DNA of 64,000 bases from Streptomyces djakartensis (GTDB lineage: Bacteria > Actinomycetota > Actinomycetes > Streptomycetales > Streptomycetaceae), in assembly GCF_014651075.1 (NCBI RefSeq), contig NZ_BMWE01000014.1, positions 123,791-187,790 on the forward strand, in the 5' to 3' direction. The first letter of the stretch is position 1, and the number at the start of each line of letters is the position of its first letter. A program made the position numbers and the translations under genes. A model generated the notes under the pieces. That model was not told the DNA's origin. It made no database searches and saw nothing but the letters and a program-made list of their open reading frames with translations. Below, one piece after another: positions 1-8,780 of this stretch.

Positions 1-862
1 GGCGGACGAGCTGCTGCCGACGGAGATCCCGCCGAACGTCTACGAGGGTCTGAAGACCAACCGGGCCAAGGAAATCCACGTGTTCGGCCGCCGGGGCCCC
101 GCCCAGGCGAAGTTCAGCCCGATGGAGCTGCGGGAGCTGGACCACTCCCCCAACATCGAGGTCATCGTCGACCCCGAGGACATCGACTACGACGAGGGCT
201 CGATCGCGACCCGGCGCGGCAACAAGCAGGCCGACATGGTCGCCAAGACCCTGGAGAACTGGGCGATCCGCGACACCGGCGACCGGCCGCACAAGCTCTT
301 CCTGCACTTCTTCGAGTCCCCGGTCGAGATCCTCGGTGAGGACGGCAAGGTCGTCGGGCTGCGCACCGAGCGCACGGAACTCGACGGCACGGGCAACGTC
401 AAGGGCACGAGCACGTTCAAGACCTGGGACGTCACGGCGGTCTACCGGGCCGTCGGCTATCTGTCCGACAAACTCCCCAAGCTGCCCTGGGACATCGACT
501 CGGGGACGGTCCCGGACGAGGGCGGCCGGGTCGTGCAGGAGTCCGGCGAGCACCTGCAGTCCACATACGTCACCGGCTGGATCCGGCGCGGGCCCGTGGG
601 CCTCATCGGGCACACCAAGGGCGACGCGAACGAGACGGTCGCGAACCTGCTGGACGACTACGCGAACGGCCGGCTGCACACGCCCGCCTCTCCCGCGCCC
701 GAGGCCGTGGACGCGTTCCTCGCCGAGCGCGACGTCCGCTTCACCACCTGGGACGGCTGGTACCGGCTGGACGCCGCCGAGAAGGCGCTGGGTGAGCCCG
801 AGGGGCGCGAGCGCGTGAAGATCGTCGAGCGTGAGGACATGCTGCGGGCGAGCGGCGCCTGA
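1..862 (+). CDS. fprA: Ferredoxin--NADP+ reductase, FprA type (5' end outside window)
   Basis: Open reading runs from base 2 to a TGA at 860-862, giving the last 286 residues; the FAD-binding N-terminus lies upstream of the window. FprA enzymes are about 450 residues, so roughly 170 are missing. Visible are the NADP-site stretch HVFGRRGPAQAKFSP and the family C-terminal signature GWIRRGPVGLIGHTKGDANE, where the protein closes over the flavin. The family (adrenodoxin-reductase type flavoprotein) passes electrons between NADPH and ferredoxins in the cytoplasm, often to P450s or Fe-S enzymes. A GTG inside the frame at 80 is not the real start because homology-like sequence continues upstream of it. 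A hairpin follows the stop. Confidence 0.9.
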   Translation, partial: ADELLPTEIPPNVYEGLKTNRAKEIHVFGRRGPAQAKFSPMELRELDHSPNIEVIVDPEDIDYDEGSIATRRGNKQADMVAKTLENWAIRDTGDRPHKLFLHFFESPVEILGEDGKVVGLRTERTELDGTGNVKGTSTFKTWDVTAVYRAVGYLSDKLPKLPWDIDSGTVPDEGGRVVQESGEHLQSTYVTGWIRRGPVGLIGHTKGDANETVANLLDDYANGRLHTPASPAPEAVDAFLAERDVRFTTWDGWYRLDAAEKALGEPEGRERVKIVEREDMLRASGA

Positions 863-879
863 CGCTCACGCACCCCCCG

Positions 880-914
880 GGGCGGGTTCGGTGGCAATGT
901 CACCGGGCCCGCCC
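880..914 (+). terminator. Rho-independent-like terminator after fprA
   Basis: GGGCGGG (880-886) pairs with CCCGCCC (908-914), with an inner CGGTG/CACCG stem (889-893 with 901-905) and a two-base internal loop. It lies 17 bases after the fprA stop and is followed by a short pyrimidine run rather than a clear U tract, as is common in high-GC actinobacteria. Confidence 0.65.
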
Positions 915-1006
915 TTCTACGTACTTGAAGCGTGTACGATCCGGATGCTTCACCGAACCATCACATGACCTTCACAGTAAGGTCCTGCAAGGGGGGACGA
1001 ACGTCC

Positions 1007-1501
1007 ATGCGCATACGCCTTGTCGCCACCACGGCCGTCGCTGCCGGAGCCCTGACCGCCCTGACGGCGGTCCCGGCCCAGGCCGCCGAGTACGACTCCG
1101 CTCTGAAGATCCGGGGCATCCAGTACAACGCCCCCGGGACCGACTCCAACCGCTGCTCGACGGGGAACACCGACGAGGAGTACCTGACCATCAAGAACTA
1201 CTCGCGGTCCACGACCGTGAACCTCAAGGGTTACGTCGTGAAGGACGCCGCGGGCAACAAGTTCACCTTCACCGCGAACCACACCCTTCAGCCGGGTGAC
1301 TACGTGAAGCTGCGCGGCGGCAACGGCTCCGACTCCGACGCCGGCAACGTCGTGTACCGCGACAACTGCAACTTCATGTGGAACAACGACAGGGACACGA
1401 TCTACGTGTACAAGCCGTCCGGCAGCCGTGCCGACGTGCACTCGTACACCGCGAGCGGCTCCGACAGCGACGGCAACGGGTACATCACGTACCACGGCTG
1501 A
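1007..1501 (+). CDS. Secreted lamin tail domain protein
   Basis: 164 residues. The N-terminus is a Sec signal peptide (MRIRLVATT, hydrophobic Ala/Leu stretch, VPAQA then AEYDS; cleavage expected near residue 26). The rest is one lamin tail domain (LTD): an Ig-like beta sandwich with EEYLTIKNY, LKGYVVKDAAG, LQPGDYVKLRGG and a closing DRDTIYVYKPSG. Exported bacterial LTDs are thought to bind nucleic acid or envelope components; no catalytic domain is present here. ATG at 1007 was chosen over an upstream GTG at 932 because it puts the signal peptide at the N-terminus and has AAGGGGGG eight bases upstream. Single-gene unit, convergent with the response regulator gene. Confidence 0.85.
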   Translation: MRIRLVATTAVAAGALTALTAVPAQAAEYDSALKIRGIQYNAPGTDSNRCSTGNTDEEYLTIKNYSRSTTVNLKGYVVKDAAGNKFTFTANHTLQPGDYVKLRGGNGSDSDAGNVVYRDNCNFMWNNDRDTIYVYKPSGSRADVHSYTASGSDSDGNGYITYHG

Positions 1502-1532
1502 CCTTTTGCCGCGGCTTCCCCGGCCTCTCCCG

Positions 1533-2222
1533 TCATCTGGGCGCCCCACCGGGGGAGATGAGCCCCGTCTCGTAGGCGAAGACCACGGCCTGGACGCGGT
1601 CGCGCAGATCCAGCTTCGACAGGATGCGGCCGACGTGACTCTTGACCGTGGTCGGGCTGAGGAACAGCCGGGAGGCGAGTTCGGCGTTGCTGAGGCCCGT
1701 CGCGAGGAGGCGGAGCACCTCGAGTTCACGCGGGGTCAGGCCGGACAGATCGCGGTGCGGGGCGGTGATCTGCGGTTCGTCGTGAGGGGCGAAGCGCTCG
1801 ATCAGCCGGCGAGTGATCGCGGGCGCGAGGAGAGCGTCGCCGGTCCGCACCAGGCGCAAGGCGGACACCAGGTGTTCGGGGGTGACGTCCTTGAGCAGGA
1901 AGCCGCTGGCGCCGGCCGTGAGCGCGGCGTAGACGTAGTGATCCAGGTCGTACGTGGTGAGGATGACGACCCGCGTTCCGGCCTGGCCCGCGTCTCCCAC
2001 GATGCGCCTGGTGGCCTCGATGCCGTCCATCTCGGGCATCCGGATGTCCATGAGGACGACGTCGGGCCGCGTACGGCGAACCGCTGCGACCGCCTCGGCC
2101 CCGTCGGCGGCCTCGGCCGCCACCTCGATGCCGTCCGCGGCCAGGATCATCTTGAAACCGGTGCGTACGAGGGCCTGGTCGTCGGCGATGACGGCGCGCA
2201 GCGGCTGCCGGTCGGCGGTCAT
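1533..2222 (-). CDS. NarL/LuxR-type response regulator
   Basis: 229 residues. Residues 7-125 form a receiver domain: acidic pair D14/D15, phosphoacceptor D59 in VVLMDI, switch Thr in VVILTTYD and Lys in GFLLKD. Residues ~158-222 are a LuxR-type helix-turn-helix (LTPRELEVLRLLATGLSNAE, then SPTTVKSHV). Its start overlaps the end of the upstream histidine kinase gene by 4 bp (ATGA, 2219-2222), so the two are translationally coupled. The expected role is transcriptional control after phosphorylation by that kinase. The divergent ABC exporter 220 bp beyond the kinase is the obvious candidate target, by context only. Confidence 0.93.
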   Translation of the reverse strand: MTADRQPLRAVIADDQALVRTGFKMILAADGIEVAAEAADGAEAVAAVRRTRPDVVLMDIRMPEMDGIEATRRIVGDAGQAGTRVVILTTYDLDHYVYAALTAGASGFLLKDVTPEHLVSALRLVRTGDALLAPAITRRLIERFAPHDEPQITAPHRDLSGLTPRELEVLRLLATGLSNAELASRLFLSPTTVKSHVGRILSKLDLRDRVQAVVFAYETGLISPGGAPR

Positions 2223-3517
2223 ACCGCGCTCCGTGGGATGCGGGCCGTCACCCGGTAGCCGCCGGTCGGCGCCGGTCCGGCCGTCAGCTCGCCCTCGTAC
2301 ACGGCCAACCGCTCGCGCAGTCCCATGTGGCCACGGCCGTTGCCCGGCACCGGCGGGGAATCATCGGTACCACCGGTGTCCGTGATCTCGATCTCCAGAC
2401 AGGCGTCGGTGTAACCGATGGACACGGACGCCCGCGCGCCGCGCGCGTGTTTGATCGTGTTGGTCAGCGCCTCCTGTACGACGCGATACGCCGCGAGGTC
2501 CACCCCTGGTGGCAGCGGCTCCGGAGGCAGCGACACCCCGACGCTCACGGGCGTACCGGCGGCGCGAACGCGTGCGACGAGCGCGTCGAGCTGCGCGAGC
2601 CCGGGCTGGGGCTCCAGGCTGTCGGGCCTCTCGTGGTCCGGGGCGGCCAGCAGGCCCATCACGTGGCGGAGTTCGGCCATGGCGGCCCTGCCTCCCGCCT
2701 CGACGGCCAGCAGTGCCTCCTTCGACTGCTCGGGCGCCATGTCCATCACTGTGCGGGCCGCGCCGGCCTGGATCACCATCACGCTCACATTGTGGGTCAC
2801 GACGTCGTGCAGTTCTGCGGCGATGCGCGCACGCTCCTCCTCGACGGCACGCCGGGTGGCCTCCTCCTGGGCGGCCTGCAGTTCTTTGACCCGGTCCCGG
2901 CTGGAGGCCAGCCGCAGTTGCGACAAGCGGACGAGGCTGGCCAGCATCCCTGCCACCAGGAGCACGAACCCTGGGCTGGACCATCCGGGGAGCACGGGTT
3001 CCGCGTCGCGGAAAGCGAAGCCGGACAGCGCGGCGGCGCTCACCAGGACGGCGATCGCTGCTATCCGGTATCGGCTGTACACGACGGCGCTGTAGGCGGC
3101 GATGACACAGGCCAGGACGGTGATCCAGGAGGCGGAGCCGCCGATGGCCAGTGCCGCCCCCAGCACCACCACGAACAAGGTCAGCGGATACCGGCGCCGG
3201 GCGGCCAGCGGCAGCGTCGAAAGGACGACCAGGGCCCAGGGCACGGGGGTTGGTTCTTCCTCCACGGGCACGTGACCGGGGCCGGGCGGCGGGGGCGGGG
3301 CCGGAATCCCGGTCCCGGTGTCCACCGCAGGGGGGTTGAGGTCCACCGGCCCGCCGCCGGGATAGCGCACCGACACGAACAGGGCACCGGCGGTCAGTAC
3401 GACCGCCAGCACCGCATCGGCCCGCACCGCTCGCCGGGACAGCGGAGCGGCCTTCGCCTCCGGGCGTAACGCGTCGATGAGTTGCTGGTGCCGGCTGCGC
3501 CGGCCTTCCCTCTCCAT
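2219..3517 (-). CDS. Sensor histidine kinase, NarX/DesK (HisKA_3) type
   Basis: 432 residues. The N-terminal half has a hydrophobic segment (~34-50), a Pro-rich extracytoplasmic stretch (~61-92, PAPPPPPGPG), then several membrane segments up to ~198. A linker (~205-230) leads to the HisKA_3 dimerisation helix with phosphoacceptor H237 in AAELHDVVTHN. The C-terminal HATPase_c domain (~335-430) has the glycine box GNGRGHMGLRERLAVYEG. Membrane kinase partnered with the overlapping response regulator. The signal is unknown. The short extracellular loop and neighbouring MacB-like exporter resemble envelope-stress or antibiotic-sensing systems (inference). Confidence 0.93.
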   Translation of the reverse strand: MEREGRRSRHQQLIDALRPEAKAAPLSRRAVRADAVLAVVLTAGALFVSVRYPGGGPVDLNPPAVDTGTGIPAPPPPPGPGHVPVEEEPTPVPWALVVLSTLPLAARRRYPLTLFVVVLGAALAIGGSASWITVLACVIAAYSAVVYSRYRIAAIAVLVSAAALSGFAFRDAEPVLPGWSSPGFVLLVAGMLASLVRLSQLRLASSRDRVKELQAAQEEATRRAVEEERARIAAELHDVVTHNVSVMVIQAGAARTVMDMAPEQSKEALLAVEAGGRAAMAELRHVMGLLAAPDHERPDSLEPQPGLAQLDALVARVRAAGTPVSVGVSLPPEPLPPGVDLAAYRVVQEALTNTIKHARGARASVSIGYTDACLEIEITDTGGTDDSPPVPGNGRGHMGLRERLAVYEGELTAGPAPTGGYRVTARIPRSAV

Positions 3518-3737
3518 CCGAGCATTGTGCGGCGCTCCGCGCCCGGCCCGCGTCCACCTGTCCGGTCAGGGCATCGCCCCGGAGGCCTCCTCCTCAAGGA
3601 TGACTCCGCGGCCGGACCCTCCGCAGGCAGGACCCGATGTCGGTTCCGCGGCCGATTCGCCCCGTGCCTGGCACGCCTAGGTTCGCAGGACCGGCACCGG
3701 GATGTGCCTCTCGCGACCGCAAGGACGGACAACTCAT

Positions 3738-4430
3738 ATGCACCAAGTGATCGAACTGGAGGGTGTGGCGAAGCGCTACGACAGCGCCGACGCGCCGGCG
3801 CTCGGACCGCTCACCCTCAGCGTCGCCAAAGGCGAGGCCCTTGCCGTGACGGGCCCTTCCGGCAGCGGCAAGTCCACGCTGCTGAACCTGGTGGCCGGCC
3901 TGGACAAGCCGACCAGCGGCGCCGTGACCGTGGCCGGGCGGCGGATCGACCAGTTGAGCGAGCACGCCCTCGCCAGGTTCCGGCGCGAGCACATCGGCAT
4001 GGCCTTCCAGTTCTTCAACCTCCTCGACGACCTCACCGTCACCGACAACATTCAGCTCCCGGCCCAGCTGACCGGGACCAGTCGGCGCAGCGCCGCGGCC
4101 CGAGCGGGTGAGCTCATGGAGATGCTGGGCATCCAGAAGCACGCCCGCGCCTACCCGGGCCGGCTGTCCGGGGGCGAACGCCAACGGGTCGCGGTCGCCC
4201 GGGCCTTGGTCAACCGGCCCGCGCTGCTGCTCGCCGACGAGCCCACCGGTGCGCTGGACACCTCCTCGGGCCACGACGTCCGCGATCTGCTGACGGATCT
4301 GCACCGCGCCGGACAGACCATCGTGCTGGTGACGCACGACCTGACACTGGCGCAGGCCTGCGCGAGCCGCACTCTTCACCTGGTCGACGGTCACGTCGCC
4401 CTCGACTCCCACGCGCGGGCCGTCCGATGA
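3738..4430 (+). CDS. ABC transporter ATP-binding protein, MacB/LolD type
   Basis: 230 residues with a full ATPase set: Walker A GPSGSGKST (39-47), Q-loop Q91, signature LSGGE (143-147), Walker B LLLADEP with D167/E168, and H-loop H200 in VTHD. The small size and FtsX-like partner place it with MacB/LolD/BceA-type mechanotransmission exporters rather than importers. ATG 3738 follows AAGGACGG; an in-frame upstream GTG would add only 12 unlikely residues. Overlaps the permease by 4 bp (ATGA). Divergent from the two-component genes. Confidence 0.93.
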   Translation: MHQVIELEGVAKRYDSADAPALGPLTLSVAKGEALAVTGPSGSGKSTLLNLVAGLDKPTSGAVTVAGRRIDQLSEHALARFRREHIGMAFQFFNLLDDLTVTDNIQLPAQLTGTSRRSAAARAGELMEMLGIQKHARAYPGRLSGGERQRVAVARALVNRPALLLADEPTGALDTSSGHDVRDLLTDLHRAGQTIVLVTHDLTLAQACASRTLHLVDGHVALDSHARAVR

Positions 4431-6844
4431 GGCTGTTCGGTACCGGCGCGATGGCCCGGGTCGTACGCTCCCGGGTGGGCCGGCGGCGGGTGCAGACAGT
4501 GGTGATCGCCGTGGCCACCATGATGGCCGTGGCGTCGGCCGTGGTCGCCGGGTCGCTGATGGTCGCCGCGGCCGCGCCCTTCGACCGCGCCTTCGCGAGG
4601 CAGCAAGGGGCGCACATCACCGCCCAGTTCGATCCGGCCAAGACGAGTACGGCGCGGCTGGCGGGGACCGGAGGGCTGCCCGGCGTCACCGCGAGTTCGG
4701 GACCGCACCCGTCCACGGCGTTCCGCCCGGTGGACCGGACGGGCTTCCCCTTGCCGACGCTGACCCTGGTCGGACGGTCCGGTCCGGGCGGCGACGTGGA
4801 CCGCGTGGATCTGAAGTCCGGCCGGTGGGCGCAGAGGCCGGGCGAAATCGTGCTCGACGCGTCGTTCGAGGGGCCCACCATCCAGATCGGCGCCCCACTG
4901 AAGACCTCGGACACCCCGGGCGCCCCGACCCTTTCGATCGTCGGCTTCGCCGTGTCGGTCAGCAGGACCGCCGACTCCTGGGCGACTCCCGCGCAGGTCG
5001 ACGCACTGGCGTCGAAGGGCGACCCGGTCACGAGCCAGATGCTCTACCGCTTCGACGCCGCGAGCACGAAGGAGCAGATCCTCGCCAGCCGGAAGAAGCT
5101 CGCCGCCTCCGCGGGGCCCGGGGCGCTGCTGGGTACGCAGTCCTGGCTGGACACCAAACGCGTCGCCGATCAGGGCGCGGCGGCGACCGTCCCGTTCATG
5201 ATGGCTTTCGGCGTGCTCGGCATCGTGATGTCGGTGATCATCGTCAGCAGTGTGATCAGTGGCGCGGTCGGCACCAGTCTGCGCAGGATCGGCATTCTCA
5301 AGGCCATCGGCTTCACCCCGGGCGAGGTCGTTCGCGCCTACGTGGCCCAGGCGCTGATCCCGGCCGGCGCCGGCATCGCCCTGGGGGCCGTGCTGGGAAA
5401 CCTCCTGGCGGTGCCGCTGCTCTCGGACACAGCGGCGGTGTACGGCACCGTCTCGCTCTCTGTGGCCTGGTGGGTGGACGTCACGGTGCCGGCCGCCGCC
5501 CTGGTCATCGTGGGGCTGGCGGCGCTGGTTCCCGCTCTGCGGGCCGGGAGGTTGCGTACCGTCGAAGCCATCGCGGTCGGCCGGTCGCCGCGCACAGGGC
5601 GCGGCCAGTGGGCGCACCGGGCGATCGGGCTGCTGCCGCTGCCCCGGGCGGTGACCTACGGTCTCGCCACCCCCTTCACGCATCCGGTCCGTGCCCTCGC
5701 CATGCTGCTCGCGGTGGCGTTCGGTACGGTCGCGGCGACCTTCGCGGTAGGGCTGACCTCTTCCCTCACCGCGATCGGCGCCTCGCAGGATCCCGAGAGC
5801 CGTGCCGCGGTCACGGTCACGACCACCCAGCCGAACGATGTCGCTCCCCCGCCGCCTCCTCCCGTGGGGGGCGGCGCGGCGAACCCGTCCCCCGCGGGCG
5901 GCAGCGTGGCAGGCACGCACGAACCCAGGGTCGCCGACCCGGCGAAGGTGCGGTCCGCCATCACGTCGCAGGCGGGCACGGGGTCGTACTACGGCAAGAC
6001 GGAGACCGAAGTGGCCGTGGCCGGGATCTCCGGTCCGGTTCAGGCCAGCCTCTACGAGGGCGATTCGCGCTCCGGCAGCTACGAGATGATCTCCGGGCGG
6101 TGGATCACGGGCAGGGGGCAGGTGGTGGTGCCCACGCGCTTCCTGGAGAGGACCAGTACCAAGATCGGTGACACGGTGCGGGTGACCTACGAGAAGGAGA
6201 CCGCGAACCTGCGGATCGTGGGCGAGTCCTTCGACACCTCGGGCAGCGAACTGGAGATTCACGCGGACATGGCCGACTTCGCGTCGGCCGTGCCCAGTGC
6301 CTTCCTGGTGGAGGTGAGGCCCGGTGTCCGGGCCGGCGAGTACGCCCGGAAGGTCGCCGCGGCCGTCCGTCCGCTGGGCGGTGACGCCACGGCCAACGCC
6401 CCCTCGGGGCAGGATGGCGTCATCCTCATCATGTCCGCGATGGCGGTGCTGCTCACCCTGATGCTGGTCTCCGTGGCCGGTCTCGGCGTCCTCAACTCCG
6501 TTGTCCTGGACACCCGGGAACGCGTCCACGACCTGGGTGTCTGCAAGGCGATCGGCATGACGCCGTGGCAGGTCCTGAGCCTCGTGCTCGCCTCGGTGAC
6601 CGCGATCGGTGTGATCGGCGGGCTGATCGGCGTGCCGGCGGGGTACGCGCTGCACGGACTCGTCATGCCGGTGATGGGGCATGCGGTGGGCACCGGTCTG
6701 CCGTCGGCCGTCCTCGATGTGTACGAGCCGGTTCAGCTGCTCCTGCTGGGGCTGGGCGGGGTGGTGATCGCGGTACTGGGCGCGCTGATCCCGGCCGGCT
6801 GGGCGGCCAGGGCGCGTACCGCCTCGGCGCTGCGCACCGAGTAG
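4427..6844 (+). CDS. ABC transporter permease, FtsX-like (two-repeat)
   Basis: 805 residues. An N-terminal membrane segment (~21-45) is followed by an extracytoplasmic region, then a first FtsX block (~255-390: MMAFGVLGIVMSVIIVSS, LKAIGFTPGEVV). A second membrane region is followed by a Pro-rich loop (APPPPPPVGGG, ~473-483) and another large external domain. The C-terminal FtsX block (~670-800) has VCKAIGMTPWQVLSLVLAS. The length fits two MacB-like halves fused in one chain, as in many actinobacterial permeases. Works with the overlapping ATPase, probably moving peptides, lipids or antibiotics across or out of the membrane. Confidence 0.9.
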   Translation: MRLFGTGAMARVVRSRVGRRRVQTVVIAVATMMAVASAVVAGSLMVAAAAPFDRAFARQQGAHITAQFDPAKTSTARLAGTGGLPGVTASSGPHPSTAFRPVDRTGFPLPTLTLVGRSGPGGDVDRVDLKSGRWAQRPGEIVLDASFEGPTIQIGAPLKTSDTPGAPTLSIVGFAVSVSRTADSWATPAQVDALASKGDPVTSQMLYRFDAASTKEQILASRKKLAASAGPGALLGTQSWLDTKRVADQGAAATVPFMMAFGVLGIVMSVIIVSSVISGAVGTSLRRIGILKAIGFTPGEVVRAYVAQALIPAGAGIALGAVLGNLLAVPLLSDTAAVYGTVSLSVAWWVDVTVPAAALVIVGLAALVPALRAGRLRTVEAIAVGRSPRTGRGQWAHRAIGLLPLPRAVTYGLATPFTHPVRALAMLLAVAFGTVAATFAVGLTSSLTAIGASQDPESRAAVTVTTTQPNDVAPPPPPPVGGGAANPSPAGGSVAGTHEPRVADPAKVRSAITSQAGTGSYYGKTETEVAVAGISGPVQASLYEGDSRSGSYEMISGRWITGRGQVVVPTRFLERTSTKIGDTVRVTYEKETANLRIVGESFDTSGSELEIHADMADFASAVPSAFLVEVRPGVRAGEYARKVAAAVRPLGGDATANAPSGQDGVILIMSAMAVLLTLMLVSVAGLGVLNSVVLDTRERVHDLGVCKAIGMTPWQVLSLVLASVTAIGVIGGLIGVPAGYALHGLVMPVMGHAVGTGLPSAVLDVYEPVQLLLLGLGGVVIAVLGALIPAGWAARARTASALRTE

Positions 6845-6913
6845 CGTCCGGCGGAGCTCGATCCGCTGGAGCGGATCCGCCCAGTCCGCCGGGGAGGGCC
6901 GGGCCGCCCGGCC

Positions 6914-6951
6914 CGGAGCCCTCCGCGCCGTTCCGGTCGCGGAGGGCTCCG
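6914..6951. terminator. Bidirectional terminator hairpin
   Basis: Perfect 14-bp stem (6914-6927 with 6938-6951) around a 10-base loop, in the 122-bp spacer between the converging permease and roadblock genes. It can serve both transcripts. Confidence 0.8.
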
Positions 6952-6966
6952 TCGGGTCCTGCCGGC

Positions 6967-7341
6967 TCAGACCTCCAGGTCGGCCTCGATGCGGCGGAGC
7001 TGGTGGCGGGCCATCGCCAGGTTGGCCCGGCTCCCGTCGAGCACGAGGTAGAGGAACAGCCCGCTGCCGCCGCGCCCCTTGAGCAGGCGGATGAGGTGGT
7101 ACTGCGAGTTCAGGGTGATGAGGATGTCCTCGATCTCCTCCTTCAGCCCCAGGTGTTCCATGGTGCGCAGCTTGGCCCGTACGACGTCGGTGTTGCCGGC
7201 CGCGGCGACTTCCAGATCGAAGTCCTTGCTGCCGCCGAGGGTGCCGAGGGCCATGCCGCTGGTGTAGTCGACGAGGGCGGCGGCCGTGGCTCCGTCGATG
7301 GAGCTCAGGCATTCCTTCAGCGCGGTCTCCGTGTTCGCCAT
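6967..7341 (-). CDS. Roadblock/LC7-like small protein
   Basis: 124 residues, alpha/beta, no signal or membrane segment. The fold cues are an N-terminal amphipathic helix (ALKECLSSIDGATAAALVDY), a central beta strand with SGMALGTLGG, and a C-terminal hydrophobic strand (LFLYLVLDGSRANLAMAR). The C-terminus LDGSRANLAMARHQL parallels LDRAEGNLALARIRL in the gene at 8777-9181, so the two are paralogues. Roadblock proteins in Streptomyces usually act with small GTPases (MglB- or CvnB-like); none is nearby. Last gene of a leftward run; a terminator follows. Confidence 0.8.
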   Translation of the reverse strand: MANTETALKECLSSIDGATAAALVDYTSGMALGTLGGSKDFDLEVAAAGNTDVVRAKLRTMEHLGLKEEIEDILITLNSQYHLIRLLKGRGGSGLFLYLVLDGSRANLAMARHQLRRIEADLEV

Positions 7342-7413
7342 GAGGCGGTTCCTTTCGTTAGCTGGTTGTTTCTTCGTTCGGTGTTTGTCGGTAGGTCGGT
7401 AGATTCGGGCGGC

Positions 7414-7935
7414 TCAGGTCCCGGTCTGCGGGCGCGGCTGGTGGGTGGGCCGCTGCGGGGTGCGTACCGGGAGGGTCCCGATGGGGCGGGCCGTGGCCGG
7501 GGGCGCCGTGGCGAGGTGTTCGGCGGGCGCGGGCCGGTCGGCGTGGCGGCCGGTACCGGGGCCCACCCGGGTGGTCACCAGGCCGGCGATCCGGGCGCCG
7601 CTGCGCCGGCCCTCGAGATGCAGGCGGCCGACGTTGACCCGGTCTTCGGCGAGGAGGGTGAGGACGGCGGTCGCTCCGGCCGCGTAGGTGGCGACGTAGC
7701 CCCCGGAGCCGCGCACCAGCAGTTCGCGGAAGTCGCCCCGGCCTGCGGCGTCGGTCATGCGGTAGGCGACGCCGAGGGCGGCGGCGGTGAGAGCCGCGAG
7801 TCCCTCCGGTTCGGTTTCCGGCACGTCGTGGGCGAGGACCAGTCCGTCGACGGTGGCCGCGAGTGAGCCCGTCAGCCGGGGTACGCGGGTGCGGAGCCGC
7901 CGCAGTTCGTCCAGGACGTCGGTCTCGACGGCCAT
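7414..7935 (-). CDS. Roadblock/LC7 domain protein with disordered tail
   Basis: 173 residues from ATG 7935. Residues ~1-125 look like a roadblock domain: TDVLDELRRLRTRVP, then GSLAATVDGLVLAHDVPETE, a helix (ALTAAALGVAYRMTD) and GGYVATYAAGATAVLTLLAE. The last ~45 residues are Pro/Thr/Arg-rich and probably disordered. A longer reading upstream of 7935 exists but its composition is not protein-like. Sits between two other genes of the same run (38 bp after the upstream gene, 72 bp before the next). Likely a regulatory scaffold rather than an enzyme. Confidence 0.75.
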   Translation of the reverse strand: MAVETDVLDELRRLRTRVPRLTGSLAATVDGLVLAHDVPETEPEGLAALTAAALGVAYRMTDAAGRGDFRELLVRGSGGYVATYAAGATAVLTLLAEDRVNVGRLHLEGRRSGARIAGLVTTRVGPGTGRHADRPAPAEHLATAPPATARPIGTLPVRTPQRPTHQPRPQTGT

Positions 7936-7973
7936 GAGCTGTCTCCTTTCGGCACGCTGTCGTCGCGCGCGGA

Positions 7974-8780
7974 TCACAGTGCCTCCAAGGCGTGCAGGAG
8001 CCGTCGCAGCAGTGCGGTGTCGGGCTCGTCCGGTGTGGCCGGACGAGGGGCGGGTCCCGGTGCGGCGGACGCGGGGGCGTGGGCGGGGGCGGGGGTTGCG
8101 GTGGGGACGACGGGGACGACCAGCCCGGCGGCGGCCAGGCGGCGGAGTTCCACGAGGGTGTGGAAGGTGCGGCAGGCGAGGGCCGTGGCGATCTGGGCGG
8201 CGGTGCGGACACCGTCGACCTGGGCGAGGGTACGGCTGCGGCGGGCCGGCAGGTCCACGGTGTCCGTCCGCACCCGGGCGAGCGGGGCGAGGTCGACGGC
8301 GGGGTCCGGCCATATGCGGTGCAGCAGTTCGCGGCGGCGTCTCGACTCGCGCAGCACCGTGTCCACCGGTACGGGGCGGACCGCGCCCAGCCAGTGCGCG
8401 ACTCCGGGGCGGAAGCGCAGGGCCGGCCCGTCGTGCGCGAAAACGAAGTACGCCGCGTCGAACAGGGCGCCCAGGTGGCACAGTTCCAGTGCGCCGGCGG
8501 CGAGGTGCCCGCCGTCCACCAGCTGACGGCCGACGCGGCAGCCGCGCCCGGCCTGGTCGATCGCCTGCCACCAGCCGTCCGGGGCGAGCGCACCGCTGTG
8601 GGTGAGCAGGTCGCCGAGGTCGGGGGTGAGGGCGGACTCGACGTGGACGACGTGCCCCGCCGCGAGGTAGACGATCCCCGACTCGGTGGACAGGGCGCCG
8701 CTCGCGCCTTCCGCGGCCAGGGTGCCGAGCAGGGACGAGGCCGGTTCGTCCGTGCGTGGGGTCAGGGCCGACGTGATCAT
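7974..8780 (-). CDS. DUF4388/PATAN-like regulatory protein
   Basis: 268 residues from ATG 8780, overlapping the upstream roadblock gene by 4 bp. Residues ~15-110 resemble the DUF4388 (PATAN) domain: SSLLGTLAAEGASGALSTES, IVYLAAGHVVHVES, GDLLTHSGALAPDGWWQAI. The middle has DVDGVRTAAQIATA-like winged-helix sequence (QVDGVRTAAQIATALACRTF, a PilZ/PATAN-type C-terminal motif). The end is Pro/Ala-rich. In other bacteria PATAN proteins pair with roadblock proteins in polarity or signalling, which fits the neighbours. No catalytic motif seen. Confidence 0.7.
   Translation of the reverse strand: MITSALTPRTDEPASSLLGTLAAEGASGALSTESGIVYLAAGHVVHVESALTPDLGDLLTHSGALAPDGWWQAIDQAGRGCRVGRQLVDGGHLAAGALELCHLGALFDAAYFVFAHDGPALRFRPGVAHWLGAVRPVPVDTVLRESRRRRELLHRIWPDPAVDLAPLARVRTDTVDLPARRSRTLAQVDGVRTAAQIATALACRTFHTLVELRRLAAAGLVVPVVPTATPAPAHAPASAAPGPAPRPATPDEPDTALLRRLLHALEAL

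Noticed and set aside
80..862. GTG at 80 as the start of the first gene
   Set aside because: Family-like sequence (TNRAKEIHV) continues in frame upstream to the window edge, so the gene is 5'-truncated.
6845..6966. tRNA-like hairpins in the spacer
   Set aside because: The strong hairpin is a simple terminator; no cloverleaf or anticodon arm could be drawn.
4391..7312. 973-residue minus-strand frame opposite the ABC permease
   Set aside because: High-GC antisense frame; the permease on the + strand has clear FtsX motifs and coupling to its ATPase.
7358..8593. 411-residue minus-strand frame across the roadblock genes
   Set aside because: Composition is almost only Arg, Pro, Thr, Ser and Gly. 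The roadblock and DUF4388-like genes in another frame are better supported.
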